Part shown: positions 18,118 through 27,194 of the stretch, one piece after another | Layout of the letters: every line of letters starts with the position of its first letter | How positions within the stretch are numbered: position 1 is the stretch's first letter | The notes under the pieces: model-generated | What the model was told of the DNA's origin: nothing | Databases searched by the model: none | What the model saw: the letters and a program-made list of their open reading frames with translations, nothing else | NCBI RefSeq assembly: GCF_902705885.1 | Contig: NZ_CACSIP010000075.1 | Span: 27,604-91,603, forward strand | Direction of reading: 5' to 3' | Length of the DNA: 64,000 nt | Source of the DNA: Mycolicibacterium austroafricanum | GTDB lineage: Bacteria > Actinomycetota > Actinomycetes > Mycobacteriales > Mycobacteriaceae | Made by a program: the position numbers and the translations under genes

Positions 18118-19047
18118 ATGCGTCGAAGGTTGCGCAATCAAGTGATGACGGCTGTGGCGGTCGGCTGCGTGGCGCTGCTCGTCAACGGTTGTGAGGCGCA
18201 TGTGTCGGGTGCGCCGCCGGCCACCGACCGCCCCCAGGCACCCGCCGTCACCCCGCCGGCTTCACTTCCGGCGATACCTGAAGCCCCGCCCGCCCCGCCG
18301 GCGGCGCCATTCGACGGGCTCGACGCCCGAGTCAGCCAGGCCGCCGCAGACGCCGCCGCCTCCTCTGGCGCCGACATCAAGACCGCGGTACTGGACCGCA
18401 CCACCGGTCAGGTCGCGTCCATTCGGGCCGACCAGCCCTTCCCCCTCGCGTCAGTGGTCAAGCTGTTCATCGCCGACGATCTGCTGCTTCAGGAGTCGCG
18501 AGGGGAAACGGAACTGTCCGCCGCCGACCGCGAGACGCTCGACATCATGCTGCGCTCCTCCGACGACAGCGCCGCCCAGATGTTCTGGGACCGCAGCGGT
18601 CAGAACGCCATCATCGCGCGCATCGTGGATCGGTACGGGTTGACGGGCACAACCGCGCCCGCCAACGGGAAATGGGACGTCACGCAGAGCACCGCAAGCG
18701 ATCTCGTCCGTTACTACGACATGCTGCTGGACGGCGCCGGAGGGCTGCCGCCCGAACAGGCCGAGGTCATCATCGGCAACCTCGCGCAAGCCACCCCGAC
18801 GGGTACCGACGGGTACCCGCAGCGGTTCGGCATCCCCGACGCGCTCTCCGGCGAGCCGGTTGCGTTCAAGCAGGGCTGGTTCTGTTGCTGGAACGGCGGC
18901 AACCAGTTGCACGTGTCCACCGGCGTGATCGGGCCCGAACGCCGCTACGTGATGGCGATCAGCTCACTGGATCCCGTCGGCGCCGCCGCCGCCCGGGAGA
19001 ACATCACCCAGGCCGTCAGGACGATGTTCCCCGGCGGCAGAATCTGA
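18118..19047 (+). CDS. LppW-like lipoprotein with serine beta-lactamase-like fold
   Basis: A 309-aa protein. A signal peptide with the lipobox-like end LVNGC is followed by a Pro/Ala linker (residues 30-65). The domain then carries PLASVVKLFIADDLL, where SVVK matches the S-x-x-K motif, and later SDDSAAQMFW (SxN-like position). It resembles mycobacterial LppW-type class A-fold lipoproteins, whose catalytic activity is doubtful. ATG 18118 has a strong SD (GGAGGAG, 18108-18114). It probably sits on the outer leaflet of the plasma membrane. Confidence 0.75.
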   Translation: MRRRLRNQVMTAVAVGCVALLVNGCEAHVSGAPPATDRPQAPAVTPPASLPAIPEAPPAPPAAPFDGLDARVSQAAADAAASSGADIKTAVLDRTTGQVASIRADQPFPLASVVKLFIADDLLLQESRGETELSAADRETLDIMLRSSDDSAAQMFWDRSGQNAIIARIVDRYGLTGTTAPANGKWDVTQSTASDLVRYYDMLLDGAGGLPPEQAEVIIGNLAQATPTGTDGYPQRFGIPDALSGEPVAFKQGWFCCWNGGNQLHVSTGVIGPERRYVMAISSLDPVGAAAARENITQAVRTMFPGGRI

Positions 19048-19130
19048 TCAGTCGCACACCCGCATCGACTCAGTCGCACATCCGCATCGACGCTCAGCCG
19101 GACCACATCTGCCGATCAGAAGGAGTCCCC

Positions 19131-19850
19131 TTGACCACGCAGTCCGCTCCCGATTTCTCCGGCCTCAAGGCCATGTACATCAACTGCACATTGAAGCGCT
19201 CCCCCGAGGCGAGCAACACCCAGGGCCTGGTGGATCGCAGCGTGGCACTGATGCGTAGCAACGGTGTCGAGGTCGATCAGATCCGGGCGGTGGACCACGA
19301 CATCGCGGTGGGCGTCCGGCCTGATATGACCGAACACGGCTGGGAGACCGACGAATGGCCAGCGCTGCAGCAGCGTGTGCTGGCGGCGGACATCCTCGTG
19401 CTCGCCGGCCCCGTGTGGCTCGGCGACAACAGTTCGGTGATGCGCCAGGTGATCGAGCGACTCTACGGTTACTCCGGCGTCCTCAACGACAAGGGCCAAT
19501 ACGCATACTACGGCCGGGCCGGCGGATGCCTGCTCACCGGCAACGAAGACGGCGTCAAACACTGCGCCATGAGCATTCTGTTCAGCCTCCAGCACATCGG
19601 GTACACGGTGCCGCCTCAGGCGGACGCGGGGTGGGTGGGCGCGGCGGGCCCGGGTCCGTCGTACCTGGACGAGAACTCCGGCGGGCCCGAGAACGATTTC
19701 GTCAATCGCAACACCACATTCCTGACCTACAACCTGATGCACATGGCGAAACTGCTCAAGAGCGCGGGCGGATTCCCGGCCTATGGAAATCAGCGTTCCG
19801 AATGGGACGCCGGTTGTCACTTCGGATACGAGAACCCCGAGTACCGCTAG
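19131..19850 (+). CDS. NADPH-dependent FMN reductase/flavodoxin-fold oxidoreductase
   Basis: A 239-aa flavodoxin-fold protein. It has an FMN-phosphate loop region (AMYINCTLKRSPEASNT), ILVLAGPVWLGDNSSVMRQVIER for the isoalloxazine contact, and GRAGGCLLTGNEDGVKH. This matches the NAD(P)H:FMN-reductase/multimeric flavodoxin WrbA superfamily. TTG 19131 is preceded by AAGGAG at a normal distance. It lies 83 nt after the LppW-like gene and 219 nt before the gyrase-like pair. The substrate is unknown. Confidence 0.8.
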   Translation: MTTQSAPDFSGLKAMYINCTLKRSPEASNTQGLVDRSVALMRSNGVEVDQIRAVDHDIAVGVRPDMTEHGWETDEWPALQQRVLAADILVLAGPVWLGDNSSVMRQVIERLYGYSGVLNDKGQYAYYGRAGGCLLTGNEDGVKHCAMSILFSLQHIGYTVPPQADAGWVGAAGPGPSYLDENSGGPENDFVNRNTTFLTYNLMHMAKLLKSAGGFPAYGNQRSEWDAGCHFGYENPEYR

Positions 19851-20069
19851 CGGGAGGCCCGGCGCGCGTCCAGGGGTCGCACGCAGCAGGAGTTCACCTG
19901 CGAGACGGCCTGTTTCGACAATGCGGTGCCTCTTCGCCATGTCACACCGCCTGGCTGCACGGAGATGTCGGCTCGGCCGTCTACTATTCCTGCGACACCT
20001 GCGGTCGCCGAGTGGATCACCTGCGCGTTTCGGTCCACCGCTACCCGGCCTCGATGGAAAGGACGAGCA

Positions 20070-22103
20070 GTGAGTTACACGGCTGCCGACATCACCGAGC
20101 TCGACGATGTCCAGCACACTCGCCTGCGGCCTGCGGTGAACCTCGGCCTGGACGTGCTCAACACCGCGCTGCGCGAGTTGGTGGACAACGCGATCGAAGA
20201 GGTCGCCGACCCCAGCCACGGTGGGGCATGCGTCACCATCACCCTGCACGCCGACGGATCGGTCAGCGTCGCCGACGACGGGCGTGGCCTGCCCATCGAC
20301 TCCGACCCGGTGAACGGGAAGAACGGCATCGTCAAGACGCTGGGTACCGCACGCGCGGGTGGCAAGTTCTCCGTGCATTCCGACGCTGCGAGCACCGGCG
20401 CCGGGCTGAACGGAATCGGGGCCGCGGCCGCGGTGTTCATCTCCGCGCGGACCGACGTGACCGTGCGCCGGGGCGGGAAGACCTACCTGCAGAGTTTCAG
20501 CCGCGGCTACCCGGGGATCTTCGAGGGCCGGGACTTCGATCCGGACGCCCCGTTCACCCGCGCCGACACCCAGAAGCTGCGCGGTACGGGCAACCGCAAA
20601 CCCGACGCACACGGCACAGAAGTGCGGATCCTGTTCGACCCGGCCGTGGTGCCGGACTCCAGTATCGACATCAACGAGGTGCTGCTCCGCGCGCACGCAT
20701 CGTCGCGGATGTCCCCGGGGGTGCACCTGAGCGTCGTCGACGAAGGGTGGCCCGGCGACGAGGTCCGCCCGGAGTTGCTCGAACCGTTCGGTGGCCCGTG
20801 GGGCTCGGAAACCCTGCTGGACTTGATGTGCGTCGCCGCCGGCACCCCGGTTCCAGGCGTGCGCGCAGTGGTCGAAGGCCGCGGCGAGTACACCACCGGT
20901 CGTGGCCCGACACCGTTCCGCTGGTCCCTGACCGCCGGGCCCGCCGAGCCGGCCACGGTCGCCGCGTTCTGCAACACTGTGCGCACCCCCGGCGGCGGGT
21001 CACACCTCAGCGCCGCAGTGAAAGGGATGTCCGAAGCCCTGGCCGACCGCGCCTCCCGCATCCGCGACCTGGGTCTGGCCAAAGGTGAGGACGGCCCGGA
21101 AGCGCAGGACTTCGCCGCGGTGACCGCGCTCGCCGTCGACACCCGAGCACCCGACGTCGCCTGGGACTCGCAGGCCAAGACCGCGGTGTCGTCGCGCTCC
21201 CTGAACGTGGCGATGGCCCCGGACGTGGCACGCAGCGTCACCATCTGGGCGGCAAACCCCGGCAACGCCGACGCCGTGACGCTGTGGACCAAGTTGGCGC
21301 TGGAAGCCGCCCGGGCGCGGCGCAGCGCCGAAGGCGCCAAAGCCCGTTCCCGGGCCGCGTCGAAAGCCAAAGGCCTGGGCACCAACCTGTCGCTGCCGCC
21401 GAAGCTGCTGCCCAGCCGGGAGACCGGCCGCGGGTCGGGGGCCGAGTTGTTCCTGTGCGAGGGCGATTCCGCGCTGGGCACGATCAAGGCGGCTCGCGAC
21501 GCCACCTTCCAGGCGGCCTTCCCGCTGAAAGGCAAGCCGCCCAACGTCTACGGGTTCACAGTGAACAAGGCGCGGATCAAGGACGAGTTCGACTCGATCG
21601 AACGCATCCTGGGCTGCGGGGTCCGCGACGCCTGCGACCCCGAATCGTGTCGCTATGACCGGATCCTGTTCGCCTCCGACGCCGACCCCGACGGTGGCAA
21701 CATCAATTCCAGTCTCATCTCGATGTTCCTGGACTTCTACCGCCCGCTCGTCGAAGCGGGCATGGTCTACGTGACGTTGCCGCCGTTGTTCGTGGTCAAG
21801 GACGGCCAGGAGCGGATCTACTGCCAGGACGAATCCGAGCGAGACGCCGCTGTGGCCCAGCTGCGCGCCACCTCGAAACGCAAGGTGGAGGTGCAGCGGA
21901 ACAAAGGTCTCGGCGAGATGGACGCCGACGACTTCTGGAATACCGTGCTGGATCCGCAGCGCCGCACGGTCATTCGGGTGCACCCCGACGACAGTGAAGC
22001 GAAGTTGCACCACACCCTGTTCGGTGGACCGCCGGAGGGGCGGCGCACGTGGATGGCCGACGTCGCCGCCCGCGTCGACACCGCTGCGCTCGACCTGACA
22101 TAG
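20070..22103 (+). CDS. GyrB-like subunit of an atypical type II topoisomerase (TopoN-like)
   Basis: A 677-aa type IIA topoisomerase ATPase/TOPRIM subunit. The GHKL ATPase has ELVDNAIEE (Glu36, Asn40), DDGRG (about 69-73) and GAGLNGIGAAA. The TOPRIM domain has CEGDSALG (Glu464) and the metal triad D537-A-D539-P-D541-G. The end has VQRNKGLGEMDADDFW. The usual GyrB motifs read GLHGVG and DADVDG, so this is a divergent paralogue, not the housekeeping gyrB. It matches the second topoisomerase of M. smegmatis, described with subunits TopoN and TopoM. GTG 20070 has AAAGGA upstream. The partner gene starts 11 nt later. Confidence 0.85.
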   Translation: MSYTAADITELDDVQHTRLRPAVNLGLDVLNTALRELVDNAIEEVADPSHGGACVTITLHADGSVSVADDGRGLPIDSDPVNGKNGIVKTLGTARAGGKFSVHSDAASTGAGLNGIGAAAAVFISARTDVTVRRGGKTYLQSFSRGYPGIFEGRDFDPDAPFTRADTQKLRGTGNRKPDAHGTEVRILFDPAVVPDSSIDINEVLLRAHASSRMSPGVHLSVVDEGWPGDEVRPELLEPFGGPWGSETLLDLMCVAAGTPVPGVRAVVEGRGEYTTGRGPTPFRWSLTAGPAEPATVAAFCNTVRTPGGGSHLSAAVKGMSEALADRASRIRDLGLAKGEDGPEAQDFAAVTALAVDTRAPDVAWDSQAKTAVSSRSLNVAMAPDVARSVTIWAANPGNADAVTLWTKLALEAARARRSAEGAKARSRAASKAKGLGTNLSLPPKLLPSRETGRGSGAELFLCEGDSALGTIKAARDATFQAAFPLKGKPPNVYGFTVNKARIKDEFDSIERILGCGVRDACDPESCRYDRILFASDADPDGGNINSSLISMFLDFYRPLVEAGMVYVTLPPLFVVKDGQERIYCQDESERDAAVAQLRATSKRKVEVQRNKGLGEMDADDFWNTVLDPQRRTVIRVHPDDSEAKLHHTLFGGPPEGRRTWMADVAARVDTAALDLT

Positions 22104-22114
22104 AGAGAATCACT

Positions 22115-24259
22115 GTGACCGCCACCCTGGACGTCCCCGAACAGAACCCCGACCTGGTACTCGACCAGAGCGCCGACGACTACTGGAACCACTACCAGCT
22201 GACCTTCGCCCTCTACAGCGTCAGCGATCGCGCGATCCCGTCCGCGTTCGACGGGCTCAAGCCCGGGCAGCGTCGCCTGCTCTACCAGATGCACGATTCC
22301 AGATTGCTGCCCGGCAACAAGCCGCAGAAGTCGTCGAAGGTGTGCTCCGCGGTCACCGGCAACCTCCATCCGCACGGCGGCGCGTCGATGTACGGGGCCG
22401 CGGCGTTGATGGCCGCCGAGTTCCAGCGCGTGAAAGTGATTGACGGACAAGGCGCATTCCCGCGCATCCAGGGTGATATCCCCGCCGCCGACCGCTACAC
22501 CGAGATGCGGTTGTCCCCACCCGGCGCGGCGCTGACCGCCGAGCTCAACGACCACGCCGTGCCCATGGTGTCGACGTTCGACGGCGAATGGATCGAGCCG
22601 ACGGTACTGCCCGCCCAGTGGCCGGTGCTGCTCTGCAACGGCGCGGTCGGCATCGCCGAAGGATGGGCGACCAAGGTACCGGCCCACAATCCCCGCGAGG
22701 TGATGGCCGCCTGCCGCGCGCTGCTGAAAACCCCGAACATGACCGACGACAGGTTGCTCAAACTGATTCCCGGCCCCGACTGGGGCTGCGGTGCGACCGT
22801 GGTCGGCACCGCGGGTCTGCGGGAGTACATCACCACCGGCCGCGGTGCGTTCACCGTGCGCGGCACCGTCTCCGTCGACGGAAAGAACGTCGTCGTCACC
22901 GAGCTGCCACCCGGCGTCGCGAGTAACACCGTGCAGGAGCGGATCCGGGCTCTGGTCGAATCCGGTGAGCTCTCCGGCGTAGCGGATCTGTCCGATCTCA
23001 CCGACCGCCGAAACGGGTTGCGGATCGTGGTCACCGCCAAACGCGGCCACAGCGCCGAGACCATCCGCGACCAGTTGCTCGCCCTGACCCCGCTGGAGTC
23101 GACGTTCGCCGCCAGCCTGGTGGCGCTCGACGAGGACCGGGTGCCACGATGGTGGTCGGTGCGGGAACTGATCGCCGCGTTCCTGCACCTGCGGGATTCG
23201 GTGGTGTTGCGCCGCAGCGAATACCGCCTGGAGAAGGTCACCGCGCGGCGCCATCTGGTCGCCGGCTTGATGACGATCCACCTGGACATCGATGCCGCGG
23301 TAGCGGTCATTCGCAACTCCGACACCGTCGACGAGGCGCGCCAAGGGCTGCAGAATCGGTTCTCGATCGACACCGAGCAGGCCGATTACGTTCTGGCCCT
23401 GCAACTGCGCCGGCTGACCAAGCTCGACGTCATCGAGTTGCAGGCCGAAGCGGAGAAGCTGGACGCCGAATTCCTCGAGCTCACCGAGTTGGTGTCGAAT
23501 CCTGATGCACGTCGAACGGTGATCGACAAGGAGCTGGTCGAGACGGCGAAACTGTTCAAAGGCCCGGAGTTCGATCGCCGCACGGTGCTGGACTTCGACG
23601 CCACCCCCATCACATCCAAGTCCGACGAGGACGGCCCGCGCGAGCGCAAGGTCAACGCAGCGTGGCGACTTGATGACCGCGGCGTGCTCTCCGACAGTCG
23701 GGGTGAGCTGCTCACCTCCGGTCTGGGTTGGGCGGTGTGGACCGACGGTCGCGTCAAGTTCACCAACGGCGCCGGGCTGCCGTACAAGATCCGCGACGTC
23801 CCGGTGGCGCCGGACATCACCGGACTGCTCCAGTCCGGTGTGCTGGCGCCGGGCTCACATCTGGCATTGGTGACCCGGCGCGGAAAGGTGCTGCGGATCG
23901 ACCCGTCCGCGGTCAATCCCCAGGGCGCGGCAGGCAACGGTGTCGCCGGGGTGAAGTTGGCGGCGGGCGACCCGGAAGACACTGTCATCGCCGCCCTGCC
24001 GCTGACCTGTGACAACGGCGAGGCCATCCTGTCGATATCCGAAAAGGGCTGGAAGGTCACCGAAGTCGCCGACATCCCGGTGAAAGGCCGCGGCGGTGCA
24101 GGCGTCGGGTTCCACCCGTTCGCAAGGGGAGAGACCGCGCTGGTGTCGGCGACGGTCTCGGCGACCGGGTTCGTGCGCGGCAAGAGGACGGTTCGCGCCG
24201 AGAAACGTGCGAAGGCCTCGGTCAAGGGCTCCGGCGGGGATGTGACGCCGGCGGAGTAG
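22115..24259 (+). CDS. GyrA-like subunit of an atypical type II topoisomerase (TopoM-like)
   Basis: A 714-aa DNA breakage-reunion subunit. Catalytic Tyr128 lies in AADRYTEMRLS (GyrA: AAMRYTEARL). The LHPHGG block at 84-89 resembles the quinolone-pocket helix of GyrA, whose Ser/Asp positions here are Gly89-Ala90-Ser91. The C-terminal beta-propeller is present, but the GyrA box QRRGGKG is replaced by KGRGGAGVG, suggesting altered DNA wrapping. GTG 22115 follows AGAGAGAAT. With the upstream subunit it forms a heterotetramer; the M. smegmatis homologue can introduce positive supercoils. Confidence 0.85.
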   Translation: MTATLDVPEQNPDLVLDQSADDYWNHYQLTFALYSVSDRAIPSAFDGLKPGQRRLLYQMHDSRLLPGNKPQKSSKVCSAVTGNLHPHGGASMYGAAALMAAEFQRVKVIDGQGAFPRIQGDIPAADRYTEMRLSPPGAALTAELNDHAVPMVSTFDGEWIEPTVLPAQWPVLLCNGAVGIAEGWATKVPAHNPREVMAACRALLKTPNMTDDRLLKLIPGPDWGCGATVVGTAGLREYITTGRGAFTVRGTVSVDGKNVVVTELPPGVASNTVQERIRALVESGELSGVADLSDLTDRRNGLRIVVTAKRGHSAETIRDQLLALTPLESTFAASLVALDEDRVPRWWSVRELIAAFLHLRDSVVLRRSEYRLEKVTARRHLVAGLMTIHLDIDAAVAVIRNSDTVDEARQGLQNRFSIDTEQADYVLALQLRRLTKLDVIELQAEAEKLDAEFLELTELVSNPDARRTVIDKELVETAKLFKGPEFDRRTVLDFDATPITSKSDEDGPRERKVNAAWRLDDRGVLSDSRGELLTSGLGWAVWTDGRVKFTNGAGLPYKIRDVPVAPDITGLLQSGVLAPGSHLALVTRRGKVLRIDPSAVNPQGAAGNGVAGVKLAAGDPEDTVIAALPLTCDNGEAILSISEKGWKVTEVADIPVKGRGGAGVGFHPFARGETALVSATVSATGFVRGKRTVRAEKRAKASVKGSGGDVTPAE

Positions 24260-24300
24260 GCGGCAGTCCACCCCGTACGCCGGGTGAAAAGCGCGGCGGG

Positions 24301-24732
24301 TCAGTCGTAGATGACGTCGAGCCCGCGGCGTCTGAGGTCGGCGAGGCCCGCGCGCATGGATTGGAGCTGTTCTTCGGTGTGCCCGACCCAGTCGGTGATC
24401 TCGCCGACGATCCGCACCGGTTCCTTGGTGCGATAGGAGCGGGTCGGATTCCCCGGCATCTTCTTGTCCGTCACATTCGGATCGTCCTCGACGTGGCCTT
24501 GCGGCTCCACGACAAGAATCCGGCAACGGCCGTCGCCGGCGGCCATCTCAGCGCCCCACACCGCAGCGTCCAACGTCTCGGTCACGTAGACGTGGTTCAT
24601 GACGCGGTCTCTGTCGTAGTTCGACAGTCGGCCCGGTACCAGCAGGTCACCGACAGAGAGGTCTGCCCTGGTGCCGTGCAGGAACACACCGGCCTGGTAC
24701 ACCTCGAACGGTTTCGGTATCTGCGGCACCAC
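24301..24732 (-). CDS. arr: Rifampin ADP-ribosyltransferase
   Basis: A 143-aa enzyme of the Arr family, full length (Arr-ms is also about 143 aa). The catalytic residues are in place: His19 in FLHGTRADL, Tyr49 in NHVYVTE, and Asp84 in VEDDPNVTD. It transfers ADP-ribose from NAD+ to the C23 hydroxyl of rifamycins, which inactivates them. Chromosomal arr genes give intrinsic rifampicin tolerance in M. smegmatis and relatives. Two adjacent GTG codons (24732, 24729) can start translation after GGGGGAG. It is convergent with the topoM-like gene, with no hairpin terminator visible between them. Confidence 0.93.
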   Translation of the reverse strand: MVPQIPKPFEVYQAGVFLHGTRADLSVGDLLVPGRLSNYDRDRVMNHVYVTETLDAAVWGAEMAAGDGRCRILVVEPQGHVEDDPNVTDKKMPGNPTRSYRTKEPVRIVGEITDWVGHTEEQLQSMRAGLADLRRRGLDVIYD

Positions 24733-24899
24733 AACTCCCCCTGTTCGGACGACTCAGCCGCACGAGTGTGCGCCAGGATGGGGGCCTTGCCGCAAGACCC
24801 CCTCCCCGCCATATGGTGAAAGTGGCCGAGCTGTCAGGCCCACGATGGCGCTCGGCGTGGCCACATCGTTCCCAGCTGTCACTTTGTTAACATCCCGCC

Positions 24900-25709
24900 A
24901 TGCCGGATTCGCCGTGGACGACCAGTCGGCTGCGATCACACCCCGTATCTCGGCGTGACGCACTGCGCTACGCCGCCGCAGCGTCGGCGCTGGCCGGGTT
25001 CGGTGCCGCCGCGGCCGGTGCCACCACACCTCCAGCTTCAGCCGCCGCTCCGACTCTGATCGACTTCGCCATGCGCCAGATTCCGGCCCAGGACATCCGG
25101 GCTGCCGGGCACTCCGGGGTGATCAACTACGTATCGACCTCGCGGCCCGGATCGTCCTTCGGCGCGAAGCCGATCACGCTGCCCTACGCCCAGTCGCTGA
25201 CCGCCGCGGGTTTGGTGATCGTCAGCAATTACCAATACGGAAAGCCCGGCGGGACAGCGCCATCGGACTTCACGCGCGGGTTCGCCGGGGGCGTCGCCGA
25301 CGCCAGAACCGCCTGGCGCCTGCACACCGCTGCGGGTGGCGGACGTAGCGCACCGATCTTCTTCAGCGTCGACGACGACATCGACCGTGCCACCTGGAAC
25401 AACGTTGCACTGCAGTGGTTTCGCGGGATCAACTCGGTCCTCGGCGTAATGCGCACCGGGATCTACGCCGGGATCAATCCGTGCCAGTGGGCCGCAGCCG
25501 ACGGGGTGATCGGCAGGTCGGGGTCACCCGGCAAGGTGTGGGCATGGCAGACCCGGTCGTGGTCCAAGGGCCAGATCTACCCTGGCGCAGTGCTCTACCA
25601 GCGCATCATCGACACCGCCTCGAATCCGGGACCGATCGTTGGCGGCATCCGCGTCGACGTCAACGACGTGCTGGCCCAGGATTGCGGCCAGTGGAACCTG
25701 CACCCCTGA
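24900..25709 (+). CDS. Tat-exported DUF1906 (glycoside-hydrolase-like) protein
   Basis: A 269-aa protein with a Tat signal: SRRDALRYAAAAS at 18-30, a hydrophobic stretch, and Ala-x-Ala near 47-49. The mature part is the DUF1906 TIM-barrel-like domain found in rv2525c-type proteins. Visible blocks are LIDFAMRQIP, GVINYVSTSRPG, FFSVDDDID and VWAWQTRSW. The acidic VDDD strand end would be the active-site position of a lysozyme-like hydrolase. It probably acts on the cell wall outside the membrane. The ATG at 24900 has only a weak SD. Confidence 0.8.
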   Translation: MPDSPWTTSRLRSHPVSRRDALRYAAAASALAGFGAAAAGATTPPASAAAPTLIDFAMRQIPAQDIRAAGHSGVINYVSTSRPGSSFGAKPITLPYAQSLTAAGLVIVSNYQYGKPGGTAPSDFTRGFAGGVADARTAWRLHTAAGGGRSAPIFFSVDDDIDRATWNNVALQWFRGINSVLGVMRTGIYAGINPCQWAAADGVIGRSGSPGKVWAWQTRSWSKGQIYPGAVLYQRIIDTASNPGPIVGGIRVDVNDVLAQDCGQWNLHP

Positions 25710-25833
25710 CCGCAACTTCGCGAGTCGAGCGCGCTGCCCGGAGGCTGCGGGGGTAGGAACCACGGCGGTGTGCGTCGTCGGAATTCGTCGCATCTCGACA
25801 ACCTGAGATGAGTCGGTACAGTCGAGAATTACC

Positions 25834-26313
25834 ATGGTGATGAATCGCATTTTCCGGCGATTCATTCTGAGTGCGCTCACGCTGATTGTTCTGGCAGCCG
25901 GCGTCGCACTCGGATCAGCAAGTGCCGCGGCCGCCGACCTCAGTGACTTCCGTTGGGAACATCGCCCGTTGCTGCTGTTCGCGCCCACCGACAGCGACCC
26001 CAGGCTCGTGGAGACGCTGGGCCGCATCGACGCCAGCCGATGTGAGTTCGTTGATCGTGACATGGTGATCGGCACAGTCGTAGCGCAGGGCAACAGCACG
26101 CTCGACGACCAAGCGCTCAACGCCGATGAATCCCAACGGTTGGCAGCGCAGTATGCGATTGGGGAGAACACCTTCAGCGTGCTGCTGATCGGAAAAGACG
26201 GCGGTGAGAAGCTGCGCGTCAACGACGTACCGGACCTTCACACCATCTACGCCGTGATCGACGGCATGCAGATGCGAAGCCGCGAGATGCGTGCCGATCC
26301 GGGCCGGTGTTGA
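25834..26313 (+). CDS. Secreted DUF4174-domain protein
   Basis: A 159-aa protein with a signal peptide (residues 1-33, ending SAAAADL). The mature part has the DUF4174 pattern: DLSDFRWEHRPLLLFAPTDSDP near its start, RDMVIGTV and FSVLLIGKDGGEKLR, a thioredoxin-like layout without CxxC. The stop overlaps the next start as TGATG, so the CIA30 lipoprotein is translationally coupled. ATG 25834 or 25840 can serve as start. Function unknown; perhaps periplasmic. Confidence 0.72.
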   Translation: MVMNRIFRRFILSALTLIVLAAGVALGSASAAAADLSDFRWEHRPLLLFAPTDSDPRLVETLGRIDASRCEFVDRDMVIGTVVAQGNSTLDDQALNADESQRLAAQYAIGENTFSVLLIGKDGGEKLRVNDVPDLHTIYAVIDGMQMRSREMRADPGRC

Positions 26314-26978
26314 TGTCGAAGACAGACCAGAGGTTTCGGCGTGGGCAGTTCAGCATCGTGTTCGTCTGCTTGGCAGTTCTGACGGTGTCGTGCGGAAGCA
26401 CCGGGCGAACCGCCGATGCGGACGAGCCGACGAACGTGCCGGAGACTGCTCGCTCGTCCGCCGAAGCAGCCAATCCCGACGTCGCTCTCGTCGACCTCGA
26501 CGATGCCGACGAGGTAGCCGCTTGGACGACGGTCAACGACCCCGTCATGGGCGGCCTGTCCACCTCGAGGATCACGTTCGACGACGGCCTCGTGTTCTCC
26601 GGCAACCTCTCGCTGGAGAACAACGGCGGCTTCGCTTCGGCGCAGAGTCCGCAGAACCTCGATATCGGGCGAAGAGCCGGCGGCGCCACGTCGTTGCGCG
26701 TACACGCGATCGGCGACGGCAAGACCTACGTGTTGAAGGTGGGCACTGCAGGGCAGCCGTGGTCCTACATCCAGCGCTTCCCCACCCAGGCCGCCGTCCA
26801 GCGGACCTACGACCTGCCCGTTGAAGGCTTCCAGCCGGTGGGCATGCGCCTCGATCCCGCACCCGACGCCCCGCAGACTCTGGACCCCTCGAGCATCGAC
26901 CGGGTGTCGGTCTACATTCTCGACAAACAGCAGGGCCCCTTCGAGCTCACGGTCAGCGCGATCGACGCCACAGCCTGA
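26313..26978 (+). CDS. CIA30-family (complex I intermediate-associated protein 30-like) lipoprotein
   Basis: A 221-aa protein. The N-terminal hydrophobic segment ends at TVSCGST, a likely lipoprotein Cys near residue 31. The galactose-binding-like CIA30 domain (about 65-215) has WTTVNDPVMGGLSTSRITF, NNGGFASAQSP, and SIDRVSVYILDKQQGPFEL near the end; these match the bacterial CIA30 family. It is coupled to the DUF4174 gene by a 1-nt overlap. Bacterial members are not tied to complex I assembly; a carbohydrate- or protein-binding role is possible. Confidence 0.78.
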   Translation: MSKTDQRFRRGQFSIVFVCLAVLTVSCGSTGRTADADEPTNVPETARSSAEAANPDVALVDLDDADEVAAWTTVNDPVMGGLSTSRITFDDGLVFSGNLSLENNGGFASAQSPQNLDIGRRAGGATSLRVHAIGDGKTYVLKVGTAGQPWSYIQRFPTQAAVQRTYDLPVEGFQPVGMRLDPAPDAPQTLDPSSIDRVSVYILDKQQGPFELTVSAIDATA

Positions 26979-27194
26979 GATGCACCTCCCGCAACCGGTG
27001 CGTGGACCGGCCGCACTTGGTCCCTTGCGTGCCGGTACACACCGCCTCACGATGGAACGGGTGCAGGATGGTCAGGATGATTGTCACCGAATTGTGCGTT
27101 CGGTGTTGTCGACCGGCCGCTCGTCGGCGCCGCGGCGGCTGGACCCAACCGATACCGGGCGCCGGTTCGGTTTCACAACATCGAGGAGGTTCGA

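Noticed and set aside
19116..20726. Long open frame on the minus strand across the FMN reductase and topoN-like gene
   Set aside because: Composition is Arg/Gly/His-rich without motifs, and it is antisense to two well-supported genes; a high-GC shadow frame.
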